DNA of 64,000 nucleotides from Whalleya microplaca (taxonomy: Eukaryota; Ascomycota; Sordariomycetes; Xylariales; Xylariaceae): contig MU385720.1 in NCBI GenBank assembly GCA_022497155.1, positions 124,001 to 188,000 of the forward strand. Reading direction: 5' to 3'. Every line of letters begins with the position of its first letter. The first letter of the stretch is position 1. The notes under the pieces are model-generated. The model ran no database searches. It was given only the letters and a program-made list of their open reading frames with translations, and was not told where the DNA came from. Both the position numbers and the translations under genes were made by a program. Positions 1 to 11,115 of this stretch are shown here, one piece after another.

Positions 1-1782
1 TTATTTAAAGCTCGACAAACTTAGCCCGTACTTAGCGAACGTTATTAAGGTTATATTATTTTTTTTAAAGGTATTTTATTAATGCCGCAAATATCGTTAA
101 GTAATATAAGTTAATAAAGCGAAAATAAGGTTTTAACTATATTAAAACATATCTTTAAATATATAATTTAATAACTATTATACGTACGTAATCGGTTAGA
201 AAATAATTAACGTTAATAAATAATTAATTTTCTTACTTACAATATTACATTTCGAAAATAATAATGTTATAATTAATTTCGCCGTAATAAATAAAGATAT
301 CGACTTTAGTCGTTTTTTTTTTATTTATACCGGATTCGGATATATTTTATTAAAAGCTTTAGGTTAATAGGTCGGTAACGGCCTAGTTAGTTTCGTTTAA
401 ACGCACGTTAAAATCGTTAATTTAAATATCGCGTTACTCAATTTCCTTTTATAAGTTTTTAACTATTTTATTTTAAGCCTTGCCTATTTAAAGGCTTAAT
501 CGGACTAAGGCATCCGTATTTAGTAAGTAATTTTTTACTATAAAGCTTATAATCTAGGTCTGCTAAAAAGAAGCTATAAATATAATAGTGCGGAGCCGAA
601 TTTCGTGAAAAAAAGCGTCGGGGTTAGCCGAATACATCTTAAGAAACGCCGATTTAATAAAGGTCCCGTCCGCCGTAAAGAAAGCCTTTTTTCCTAATTT
701 AATAAGGGCTTTAAATAAAAAGGTAAGGCTTTCTTTACTTTTTATATATACGTTAGCCGTATATAATTTAGTGCGCACTTTTAGGTCGTTTAATAAAATA
801 TTAACAACTAGTTAGTATATCCCTTTATTAAATTCCTTATTTTTAACTATTTGCTTAAAGTTTTAATAAATTAGGAGGGTATTATTATTTTCCTCTCCTT
901 TACGTAATATTTAAATTATTTAGTCGAAGTCTTTTAAGATATATTAACGTCCTTTAACGGCCTAAGCTTTAAAGGCTATTTTAAGTCCCTTAAAACAATT
1001 AGTCGGCATAGCTTTTTATATTTTTTAAGCATCGTAAATAATAATATTACGCGCGTGAGCGCGTTTTTAATCGGTAAGCGATATCGGGTTTCGCCGCTAA
1101 TCGGGTTAATCGTATCAGTTATTAGTAATATATAAGGGTTATATAACCAAAGTTACTAGTATTAAAACGCGTTTTTATAGTAATATTTATTAATTAATCG
1201 AATCGGTATTTTAAAGAACTTAAGCTTTCTTAAACTATATAATAAATACGATTTATTTATACTTACATATAAACTACTATAGCTAAAGGCAAAACTTTAA
1301 TATAAGTACCAATTATATATTTATAAATAGATAGGGAGAAAAGCTATTTCGGACTATAAAAATTGCTCAGAAAACTTAAGCCGGGTACCCCGCCGGGCGG
1401 TAACTATTCTGCCGTTACCGATTAACATACGGGAGTACGTAGCAACAGGTGGTTTATGCACCACAGGTATATACCTCTTATAACTATATATAAAAAAGCT
1501 TAAAACACTTAATAATACTTTAATAAAGCCTCGGATCGGCATAACTATTAATCCGTGTAAACCTTTATAATAGCCTTTATAATAACCTTTAAGCCTAGCT
1601 TTATAATATATTTTTTTAATATATAATAATTTAAAAAAGGTATTTATAAATCGCGAACCGCGCTAATTATAAATTACTAACTTTTATTAATATATTATAT
1701 TTAAAAAAATATAATAATATATAATTTATAAAGTAATTATAATAAGCTTTATAAATTAAACTATATAAAATATATAAAAATT

Positions 1783-2022
1783 ATAACGGCTTAAAGAAAA
1801 AAGTGACGCGTGTTAAATAATAAGTGTGTATTATTATAAAATTATAAAGTAAGGAGTAAAAGGTTAATTAATTATTATATAATAGCTTAATTTAAAAAAA
1901 ACCTCCTTATTTAATTACTTAAGTTATTTAATTAAACATGTGGTTTAACAAGTTATATATACGGGGCTTAAAGTATATTATAGCTTATAAAGCTTTATAA
2001 CACCTTATAAAGCTTATGCCGT
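1783..2022. repeat. MITE-like element, copy 1 (RIP-degraded)
   Basis: This copy runs from a TAACGGCTTAA end to an AAGCTTATGCCGTTA end, so its termini are near-perfect inverted repeats. The interior is collinear with the copies at 4713-4934 and about 5788-6022: ACGCGTGTTAA, a TAATAAGTGTGTATTATTAT stretch, then AAAACCTCC and a terminal AAGCTTATGCCG. Compared with the middle copy, many C and G positions are T and A. It has no coding capacity, as expected of a non-autonomous DNA element. Confidence 0.7.
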
Positions 2023-3261
2023 TAATATTACCCCTTTAAATTCACTATATATAGCAGCTAATAATAGCTAGCTTATAACGTACTTAATATATATAAAGAT
2101 TAACTTAATTACCACTATTTTTAAAAAGTGATTTTTTAACTTTATTTAACCCTTATATTTTAATTTATATAAATTATATAAAACTTAATATTAGCATTAA
2201 ATAAACTTATTAAAATTTTAAAAATTAAATCTTTTAAAAAATTTTTATTAATTTATTATATTTTTTTATAACTATTTAATATCTTTTATAAGTTATATAC
2301 TTATTATTATAATTACCCCCCTAATTTATATATCGTTATTATTAATATATAGTTTACGGAAGTTTGATTTTAATAATAATAAAAGGTAATTTTAAACTAA
2401 ATGGTTTGTCGATTTATAACGTATATATTAATATTACTTTTAACGTAATTATTATTCCGATTTCGTAATAAAAAGCGCCTATTATCCCTTAGGAATTTAA
2501 AATAACGTAATTTTAAGTATTTATTCACTGTTTATTAAAATATCTTTAAATATTATTTTAATTTCGGTTTCGGCCGCGTTATATACGTAAATTATACTAA
2601 CGGAAGTATTTATAACGTTTAAATTACGGGAACCGGAAAATATATAAAAGCTTAACTATTAATATAATTAAAAAACAAATTTATTATAAATATTTAGCAT
2701 TAAATTTTTTTTAAAAAACTTCCGCTTTAATTTATTATTTATAGCGTAATATAAATAATTAACCCGGTACTTTTTAAATAAATTTATTTTATTTATTTTT
2801 TAAGTTTATCGGTGTTATTACGTTAGGAAAATATAAATAAACTTATTTAAATTTTATATAATAAATCGAAGCTTAGCCGCCGCTTATATAGCTTTATTTA
2901 AGTCGGCGTAAATTAATTTTAAAGTATTTAAAATAATTTAGTAATTTTAAACGCCGCTTTTTTATGCGTGAGCTATAATAAAAAAGACGATATATTATAC
3001 CTTAAGCTTAAGGCGAGCGTATATATAATAAAACTTGGTTTAAAATAATTTAATCGCCTTATTATTAATTTTTAATTTGCCGGCGATTTAAAAAATTCAC
3101 ACGTTAAAGTTTAACGGGCTAAATAAAATAAAAAAATTTAAGAAAGCTAATTAAAAACGTGGCTATTTAAATAATAAAGTATTATAAATAATTTTTATAA
3201 CGCCGAGCTTAAATTTAATAAAGGTTTTATCGGCTTAAAGCTATTAAATATTATGTTAAAA

Positions 3262-3546
3262 CAGGGTGTTAAAGTAAAACAAAAGTGAGATATTAAGTTA
3301 AAATAAGTGTATAATAGCTATTAAAGTTATATATATATAACTATTTAATTATTTAGTGATATTTATGGCAAAAAAGTGAAGAAAATATAAAGGAAAAAGT
3401 TAGCTAAATACAGGTATATAATCCACTGTAAAATGCCCTATAAAGTGCCCTGTAAATACCTTATAAAGTGCTTTATAACGTGGCTTTAGGGGGCTTTTAG
3501 TGGCTTTTAAGCTGCTGTTAATACCCGTAATTCCCTGCCCCATTAC
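3262..3546. repeat. Dispersed ~290-bp repeat, copy A (uninterrupted)
   Basis: From about 3262 to the CCTGCCCCATTAC end, this matches 4510-5017 with mostly transition differences: AAAAGTGAGATATTAAG, GCTATTAAAG, TTAGTGATATTTAT, TAGCTAAATA, then GTGCTTTATAACGTGGC. Both copies stop matching directly after CCATTAC, which marks a shared boundary. It has no ORF. The family is not recognised; a solo terminal repeat or a short non-autonomous element would both fit. Confidence 0.65.
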
Positions 3547-3555
3547 ATTCCTCCC

Positions 3556-3590
3556 TAATTTTTCAGCTAGCGTCCACGCAGCTGAAAAAT
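3556..3590. repeat. 10-bp perfect inverted repeat (hairpin)
   Basis: TTTTTCAGCT is followed after an 11-nt spacer by AGCTGAAAAA, which would form a stable stem-loop. It lies between repeat copy A and the CAG-rich island. No function can be assigned. Confidence 0.6.
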
Positions 3591-3679
3591 CTGAAAAAAA
3601 AAAAAAAATAAAAACACGCCTTATACTTAAATGCCTAACCTTCAGATCTGAAAAAAAAAAATTTTCACCCCAAGGACCT

Positions 3680-3990
3680 TAGGGTAACAGGTTAGCTAGC
3701 TATAGCTATCAGCAGCAGCAGGTCAGGTCAGGTGACAACAGGTCAGCTAGCCATAGCTAGCCACGGCTTTCAACAGGTCAGATAGCCATAGCTATCAGCA
3801 GCAGCAGCTGCAGCAGCTCAGATCAGGTGACCTCCCTGTAAGCCTCCCTAGCAGCTAACAGCAGGTCAGCAGGTCAGCAGGTGACAGCAGGTCAGCTAGC
3901 CACAGCTATTAGCAGCAGCAGCAACAGCAGCAGCAGCTAACAGCCTCCTTTACTGCTAAAGGCCTCCCTTGCTATTAAAGGTGGCATTTA
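3680..3990. repeat. CAG/AGC-rich low-complexity island
   Basis: The block consists of degenerate units such as CAGCAGCAG, CAGGTCAG, GTCAGCTAGCCA and GCTATCAGCAGCAG. It is clearly richer in C and G than its surroundings and full of CpA dinucleotides, the preferred RIP substrate, although RIPed DNA flanks it on both sides. No frame encodes a recognisable protein. It is either younger than the RIP events or was exempt from them. Confidence 0.75.
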
Positions 3991-4509
3991 AGTGATGAGG
4001 TGTATTAGGGTGTGTAAAAAAGTGTTATCCGATATCGTCGTTTATATAAATTATATATGTGTTAATAGCTAGCTATATCCGGCTATATACTAAGCATAAT
4101 TAACTTATTACCGTTATTTATATAAAATAAATAGGTTTATATATAAAAATATACGGTCTAATGTTTCTAGTATTATTACGCTTTATATTTTTGGTGTTTT
4201 ATTATATAAAAAAAAAATTCGTAAATTATAAGTAATAAGTAACGTGAATATAATATAAATAAAAGCAGTTAGCTAATTATCGATTAAATATATAACTTAA
4301 TTCGATTTATATAAAAAATAAGTGGCTATTAAATAAAATAAAATAATCGCGTGCGAAAGTGAGTTTAATAATAAATATACTTTAAGTAGCTATTGCTAAT
4401 AAATTTTATGTTTCCGTAATGTATAATATAAAAAAACTGTTTTACTTAATTAATTAAAAGGTAAAAAAGTCGAGGCTTATTTAAAAAAGCTAAATATATT
4501 AAAATAAAG

Positions 4510-5017
4510 TGTCGGGGTGAAATAAAAGTGAGATATTAAGTTAAAATAAATGTATAATAGCTATTAAAGCTATATATATATAATTATTTAATTATTTAGT
4601 GATATTTATAATAAAAAAGTAAAGGAGATATAAGGGAAAAGGTTAGCTAAATATAGGTATATAATTTATTATAAAATGCCTTATAAAGTGCCTTATAAAT
4701 ACCCTGTGGAGTGTGACGGCTTAAGGAAAGCGGCGCGTGTTAAGTAATAAGTGTGTATTATTATAAAATAATAAGGTGAGGAGTAAAAGGTTAGCTAATT
4801 ATTATGTGACAGCCTAACCTAAAAAAACCTCCTCACCTGCTTATTTAATCTAGCTAACTAATTGAGAGGTTGTTAGGGAGGTCACGTGTGAGGGGCCTAA
4901 GGTGTGCTACAGCTTATAGGGCTTATGCCGTGACATGGAGTGCTTTATAACGTGGCTTTAAGGGGCTTCTAGTGGCTTTTAAGCTGCTGTTAATACCCGT
5001 AATTCCCTGCCCCATTA
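4510..5017. repeat. Dispersed ~290-bp repeat, copy B, split by a nested MITE
   Basis: The left part (about 4510-4711) and right part (about 4936-5017) together equal repeat copy A at 3262-3546. The 222-bp MITE-like element at 4713-4934 lies between them. The right part ends at the same CCTGCCCCATTAC boundary as copy A. Copy A therefore shows the state of the site before insertion. Confidence 0.75.
4713..4934. mobile_element. MITE-like element, copy 2 (best preserved, nested)
   Basis: The ends are GTGACGGCTTAAG on the left and CTTATGCCGTGAC on the right, imperfect terminal inverted repeats. A 7-bp direct repeat TGGAGTG flanks it (4707-4713 and 4936-4942), while uninterrupted repeat A carries a single AAAGTG-like site there. 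It is about 220 bp and non-coding. This copy keeps many C and G positions lost in copies 1 and 3. The exact end could be one or two bases wider, since TGTGACGGC matches GCCGTGACA. The parent transposon family is not identified. Confidence 0.75.
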
Positions 5018-5144
5018 CAATATAGCCTTCGTAATCGGCTTTTAACACGTTAACGTAAGTGTTAAATTTAAAGGTAAGTTTAATACGTAAGGCTTAAAGT
5101 GCGGCGTTTAGCTTATTATTATTAAAAGACATTATTATATACGT

Positions 5145-5725
5145 TACCGCGATTAATTATTAAAATCAGTGTATAAAAAAGGAAAAAAAAAATAACTAAC
5201 GAGTGATTAATTAATTACGTTAAAATTAACGTGTAAAAAAAAAGGAAAAAATAACTCGCCGTGACTAATTATTAAAAACGAGTTAAAAAATAGCCGCGTT
5301 ATTATAATTAATCGCTAAAAATAGCGGGTGAAAAAAATCGGATTTGCCGTGTTTAAACATAATTTCGGACCGAAAAAAGTGTTTTAAAAACGAGGTCGGC
5401 AAGAATAATAAACATGATTTAACGTTAAATAATTAAATATTATTATATATATTTAATTTAACGAGATTTAATAAAATATAAATGGCGGGTAATTAATTAA
5501 TCACGCCGAGATTTTTTAACACAATGTTTTTTAATAAATTATATGCTTTTTAAAGCTAAGCTATTAATGTATATAATATATTATAACAAGGTATTAATAA
5601 AAAAAAAGTGACTAATAAGTGACTAATCGATTATACCGGTATAAAAAGTTATTAATAAGTGACTAATTAATTATATTTAATTAAAAAAAAAAATTAACGG
5701 GTAACTAATTAACCACGCTAAAAAA
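5145..5725. repeat. Degenerate reiterated TGACTAATTATTAAAA-type units
   Basis: Units resembling GTGACTAATTATTAAAA followed by GGAAAAAATAAC recur at about 5145-5290 and 5605-5720 with irregular spacing and RIP-type transitions. This looks like a decayed satellite or the internal repeats of an old element. There is no coding potential. Confidence 0.4.
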
Positions 5726-5787
5726 AAGCGCTAAATTAATTCGATAGCGAAATTAGCTAAATTTAGCGCTAAAAAACCTTATAATTA

Positions 5788-6022
5788 TATAACGGCTTAA
5801 AAAAAATAACGCGTATTAAATAATAAATATATATTATTATAAAATTATAAAGTAAAGAGTAAAAAATTAGCTAATTATTATATAATAATTTAATTTAAAA
5901 AAACCTTTTCACTTAATTACTTAAGCTATTTAATTAAGCATATAATTTAATAAGTTATATATATAAAGCTTAAGGTATATTATAGCTTATAAAGCTTTAT
6001 AACACTTTATAAAGCTTATGCC
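5788..6022. repeat. MITE-like element, copy 3 (most RIP-degraded)
   Basis: This is collinear with the copies at 1783-2022 and 4713-4934: it begins ATAACGGCTTAA and ends AGCTTATGCCGTA. Nearly all remaining C and G positions of copy 2 are T or A here, so it is the most heavily mutated of the three. Confidence 0.7.
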
Positions 6023-6259
6023 GTAATAAAAATATTATTATATTTTTTTTTATAAAGTTATAAAGTTAATACACGTTATATATAAAAAAGCCGGCGCTTT
6101 TTATTATAACTTTATTTTACATTATATAAATTATTAATTTATTATTACTTTATTTTATATTAAAAAAGAAATTTATAAGTTTATATTTTTAAAATTTCTT
6201 TTCGACTTTTATTTTTTTTATTTATAATATATAATAAACATATATAATAAAAAAATCTT

Positions 6260-6773
6260 AATTATTATAAAAACTAGCTATAGTGATAATAAGTCACACT
6301 TTTTATTTAATTAATATAATGTAATAAAGCTAAAGATTTAAAATTACGGGAGGTGCGTAAATATTTTATATAATGGCTACTTTACTTTATTTAAATAGCT
6401 ATAAAGTTTATATATTAATTCCTAGGCTTTATTACTTTAGGCTAAAATTAAGCTAATTAGGTTATAAAATTAAGTGAATTTATAACATTAATTACATTAT
6501 CGAGTTTTTCGGCATATAATAACACTATTTTTGTCATAAATCCACTTAATCCTATAACCTAATTAGCTGTGACTTAATTAGCCTAGTTTTAGCTTAAGGT
6601 AATAAAGCGTGGAATCGATGCACGGACTTTATAACTAATTAAATAAGGTGAGGTAGCCACTATATAAAATACCTGCGCACCTCCCGTAGTTTTAAATCTC
6701 TAGCTTTATTACATTATATTAATTAAGCAAAAAGTGTGACTTATTACCACCATAGCCAGTTCCTGTGACAATT
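6260..6773. mobile_element. Foldback element with long inverted-repeat arms
   Basis: The left arm (about 6260-6486) and the reverse complement of the right arm (about 6535-6773) align over more than 220 bp. They share AATAAGTCACACTTTTT, TTAATATAATGTAATAAAGC, CGGGAGGTGCG, GGCTTTATTAC and CTAATTAGGTTATA. Differences are mostly A/G and T/C, plus about 14 extra bases in the right arm near 6565. The unpaired centre is only about 48 bp with no coding potential. The left arm is the more AT-converted. Family unknown; it could be a non-autonomous DNA transposon or an inverted pair of one repeat. Confidence 0.75.
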
Positions 6774-6880
6774 TTCTTAAAAAATTAGTCGAAAATATTT
6801 TCTATGCTTTTTATATACATTATATATTTATATTTTAAGTATATTATATAATTTCTATTAATTCTTAACGTGTTACCGAT

Positions 6881-9001
6881 AAATTAAATGCCTGTTTTAG
6901 CTAAGTGCTAGTGTTTTATGTGCCGCCTAATAGCTTAACATAATCTTGAAGTAAAGGTAGTATTTATTATAGAAGAATTTATCTTAAGTATCCCTTTAAA
7001 CTCCTTCACATATCCCGAAATCACTTTGCTTCCGTGGGTGTGAACTGAGGGTTTTAATATAATAGGTCATATGAACTAGAGTGTTTAACTTTACTGCTCT
7101 CTCCATATCTAAGCAATTCCCCCCTCGTAGCTATGAACTTGATTGTCCTTCCCTCCTTTATCATGAAATGTTGAATGGCACTCTAGCTCTTAAGGGAGAG
7201 CGTTTCCAATGCAATTTTTGATCAGTCCAATGATACTCCTTACCGTTAGCTTCTAGACCATAAAACATGGACCAATAAGTGCTAAGAGGTGCCGGTTACA
7301 AATCCTTAGACCACCCTCCTTGCTACCAGTCCCTTGTTCTCCATCAGCTAACTCGCTAAAAGAATAATTCTTAGGCACATTTCTTGTGAAGCCCTCTATA
7401 CCTTTCTGTGCAAACTTCCACACAGCTAATCGTCGACCCAGGGCTACTCTAGGGCTCTTGTCTACACTGATTCTGAGTTGGGTAGTGGGGTGACTCTAAG
7501 CGACACATATGGATGTGTAATTATAAAGAATAACGAATTGATTTGATCTCCGAGCACCGAAACCTGTTCCGTGCAGAACTTATGTGTCAAAATAGACACA
7601 GGTCATAAGTGTCGCAGTGCTTATTATAAGGGAGGTATCATCACTAGAGTCCTCGGGGCATAGCCCCAACTGTATAGCCACAGCTTGTGGGACATATACC
7701 AAGCCACCTGGATTACTAGCCACCCCTATTCAGATACATAAGATAAGTTACATTTTAATAGTAATCAACTATGATGGGGTGTTATAATCCGCACTTGGTA
7801 GGAAGCAAGTGTTCAAATTACAAGATGAGGAAAAAGTCAACGGAACCACCAAACATGTATCTGTTCATGTGCGGATCAGCCTGCAGGGCTAACGGTGTGC
7901 ACTGACCCTGAAGAGGCGTTGGTATGTAAGGTAGTTTGTCGGTTCATGGCTGGCATAGACAGACAACTTACGGAGTACCTTGTACTTCGTCAACATATTG
8001 ACCTCCATTAACCCCGGAGAACAACCAGGTCCAACTTGTCAACACCCCATCCTACCTCATCATGATTTAATAGACTAGACCTAAAGTTTGCTTTTCACGT
8101 AGCAGTTCCTATTCCTAATCAGGGGCTACTTTATAGGTCAAACAAGATCATTATAGTTTATACTGACCTTAGCGCCTCTCGTCACCCTTAACCCGCTCCC
8201 CCAATATCTAAGCCTAATCCTTCACCACCTACCTCAGGTAAAGAAGTAAGAAAGTAGAATTGGAACGTGACTCTTAAATGAAGCGATAATTTTGTCTGTT
8301 TTAAGTGACTCCTGGGGAGGTTGTTTGAAATGTTACGACTCAGATATTTTAAATGTATAAAACCATCTAATATTTGACTTGGTTATCATGTACTATGTAA
8401 ATGGTTGCTAACAGGTTGCATTTAATCAAAACGACTCAGTCTAACTCCATAGGTCTTTTACCCTTCAGGTGTTCATAGTGTTAATAAGGGCTATAATAGG
8501 GCTTGGAATATATCAATTTATCTAATAATTTATCCATGGCCTTTAAGGTGCTTGCCGCTTTTTTTATTTTAACGGGAGGTGATAGGTTATTATAAAATTA
8601 TTATCAGTAGTACGTATTTCTGGTACGTATTGTTTTTGTTGCCGACATAGCCACCGTTTGGCTATTATACCTTTTGTTAGGTAGTTGTACATTCCAACAG
8701 TATTAAATGATAACCAACAATATCCAATATATATATATTCCTGTAGCATTCCTGTATCTTGTGTAGCTTCCAACAGGTGTTGGCTCTACTCCTCTGATAA
8801 CACATAGTACCGGAAACAGATATAGTTGGCTATCCACAAAGCCTTTCCAGGACAAAGCGGCAAACATGTTGGATAAAAATTATGAGCAATTAAATGAACC
8901 CGTTCACGGTCTTTTCTATGAGTTTAGAGCATTTGAATTGCTTGCACATGAAATCGTAAAATAGTGTCAACACTCCGTTTCCTCTCCTATGCCTTTGAAT
9001 A
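6881..9001. other. Gene-poor spacer, RIP island to kinase gene
   Basis: Base composition returns to a normal mix, but every frame is interrupted. A 69-codon frame on the minus strand at 8564-8773 has no recognisable features. I see no conserved gene, RNA or clear repeat here. Confidence 0.5.
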
Positions 9002-11115
9002 ATGTATGCCCAACAGCTCGGAGACACTCTTCGCTGGTATTTCTCAGACCAGAATCGATTCAGATGGGGGAAAATTCTCCCTGCAGGTGCCACTGGGTAC
9101 CTCGCCTGCCTGCAAGAACGACATCCGATGACTGGAGCTGTTCGGAAGTTTGTTATCAAGTGCGCAAAAGATCCAAATGAGATTGTTAGTAAGTATATTG
9201 CAAAGTTTTTTTCTTAGCCTTTGAAAATTCCCCCAGCAGTCCATTTCTTTGTTTCGTTTGCATGAGTTTTACTCTCAAGGTATTAATCACCACGCGATCT
9301 ATCAATATTATCACTAACCCATAAATGTAAAGTGCGCGATGGTATCAGGAACGAGAGGCATTGGCTACAGGTAAGCGTAGCAGCCCCGCTCCATCATATG
9401 TTTAGCTTTAGATAGAGGCACACAGAAAGTTATAGGTAAGGAAAACTGCGAAATCATTTGTTTTATAAGACACCCGACCTCCTAGTTAAATTAGATATTT
9501 GTGGCTTTCCCACACATAAGTTCGCCCCCACCCCTGTGTTTCTATTGAAAAAGGGACTTGCTGATGTGAATTGTTCTAGTGGCGGCCATTTCTAAATCTT
9601 GCTATAAGAAAGAAGTCTTAACAGCCTGGCTTACTCCGGAGGACATAGATCTTAGAACACGCCGAGCATATTATTAGGATCCTTACGATATCTAATAATC
9701 CGCTACTGCCGAATCAAGTAACACGGGTGGGGTTTGCACAGGAGTATGTTTTCCTCGAGTACTTGGAGGGCGGAACTCTCGGAGACTTTCTCCAGCGGGT
9801 TGGAGGCCGGACTATACCAAATCGCATACTTTGGAGTCTGTTCCTCTGCAGTAAGTAAAAAAAGGGGCCAGTTCCTATGAAGAGCCCGGGCTCATACTCT
9901 ATAAAATCCAGTTGTAAGTGCCTGCGTGGCAATGGCATATCCCCCAGCAGCTGGCCAACGTGAAGACGTGAAAGACTCTGTAGTCCCGTCTACGCTCGCA
10001 CATTTCGATATGCACAACCAGAACTGTGAGTACTTAAAAGACCCCTATTTCTGCTTCTGCCCCTTACTTCACATACCGCCACCACCTCTCAACACCCGCT
10101 TCCCGGTTCCAGGCATTGGCTCGGCTGCACCGTCAGATAGGATATAGAATCAATACTAAACTTCACTTAGTCATGTTTGGAAGCTTGAACCCGAACAGCG
10201 TAGAACACTCTCTCGTTCCGATCCTAAAACTGATTGATTTTGATATCGCCACTGATCAGGAAGGAGAGGGCGAGTGGCCGGATGAAGACGTTCTCGAGAA
10301 GTTTGATAACGAATTGGAGTTTCACAGATAGTCAGTACATTCCTGTGTGATGAATGCACCGATAGATGCGCCTCGCTTGTTCCCGAGACTGGTATTAATT
10401 AATTCTGATCTAACAGCAATCAACCTGGAGGCGTACGAAATCATGGCATAAATGCCAATGTTATCGCGATAGGAATGGTAAGGTACCATTTGCTAGCATT
10501 AGGTGGCGTTGAGCTTGCTGTTTCGGACGAGCACGAGACCTAACAAGGGCTCGGCTATGAAGAAGAATCTGCGCCCCTACTATTCTACCATCCTCTCACT
10601 AGGCTCCGCCACCCTAACACCATCTCGGGCAAATATCATTGAGACCCAAAACAACAGCCCGTCATTTGCTTACGCCCTTGCTAATTTCTTGTGTTCGGCC
10701 CTCAGGTGATGAGCCGTATCGTGCACGGACAAGAGCCAATGGATGAAAACACCTGTCGCGAGGCTATGCAGCGTGAGCTTCCGAATTTGGACAATGAGTA
10801 TGCCACCCATCTTTATATATAATCTTTTTTCTCGGCCGTTATCAGAGCACTCTTAACCAAACCCCGAACATTTCTAAGAGTAGACACTGACTATTGTTTT
10901 TGAATAGCTTACAGCTGCTCATTTTGAGATGCCTGGCTGTTGACGAAGAGAATCGGCCAAGTTTAAGAGAGCTTTTGACTACGGCTTATAATGCTGTTGT
11001 CACCAAAGACGCCGCATGGTATAATAGAGTTGGATGGCCAACTTCAGCATCCGAAACGGACGAAGCAATCCAGCGCATTGTACAAAAATGTATATTAGAT
11101 GCTAATCCTACTTGA
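9002..11115 (+). CDS. Divergent eukaryotic-type protein kinase, eight exons
   Basis: The exon model is 9002-9188, 9333-9370, 9649-9850, 9912-10025, 10171-10318, 10417-10477, 10706-10797 and 10908-11115: exactly 350 codons (349 aa) with all phases consistent. The N-lobe has a glycine-poor loop (GKILPAGATGY, residues 23-33) and a VIKCAK lysine at K53. RNERHWLQILEHAEHIIRIL follows, then a hinge-like LEYLEGGTLGDF. The catalytic loop is HFDMHNQN (H173, D175, N180) and the metal-binding site is DFD rather than DFG (D203-D205). IAIGMVMSRIV and CLAVDEENRPS close the C-lobe. Catalytic Lys, Asp, Asn and Asp are present, so activity is possible. The family looks like the expanded, poorly characterised kinase-like proteins of filamentous fungi. 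The GTTTCA donor at 10319 is the weakest junction; 10300 is an alternative. Substrate unknown. Confidence 0.8.

Larger units (their letters stand above)
1..6880. other. AT-rich, RIP-mutated repeat island without intact genes
   Basis: The block is overwhelmingly A and T, with very dense TpA and stop codons in all frames; the few open frames are short and resemble nothing. Repeat copies inside it differ mainly by C/T and G/A transitions, the signature of RIP in filamentous ascomycetes (CpA to TpA). Islands of less mutated sequence survive at about 1370-1475, 3480-3990, 4690-5020 and 6540-6760. Read as a relic-transposon, heterochromatin-like block. No transposase or reverse transcriptase can be reconstructed by eye. 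Confidence 0.85.

Noticed and set aside
3500..3682. 60-codon frame in the RIP island as a gene
   Set aside because: It covers the end of repeat A, the hairpin and poly-A tracts; composition is low complexity.
1..6880. CRISPR-like regular repeats in the AT-rich island
   Set aside because: Repeat spacing is irregular, the host is a eukaryote, and the repeats fit RIPed transposon relics.
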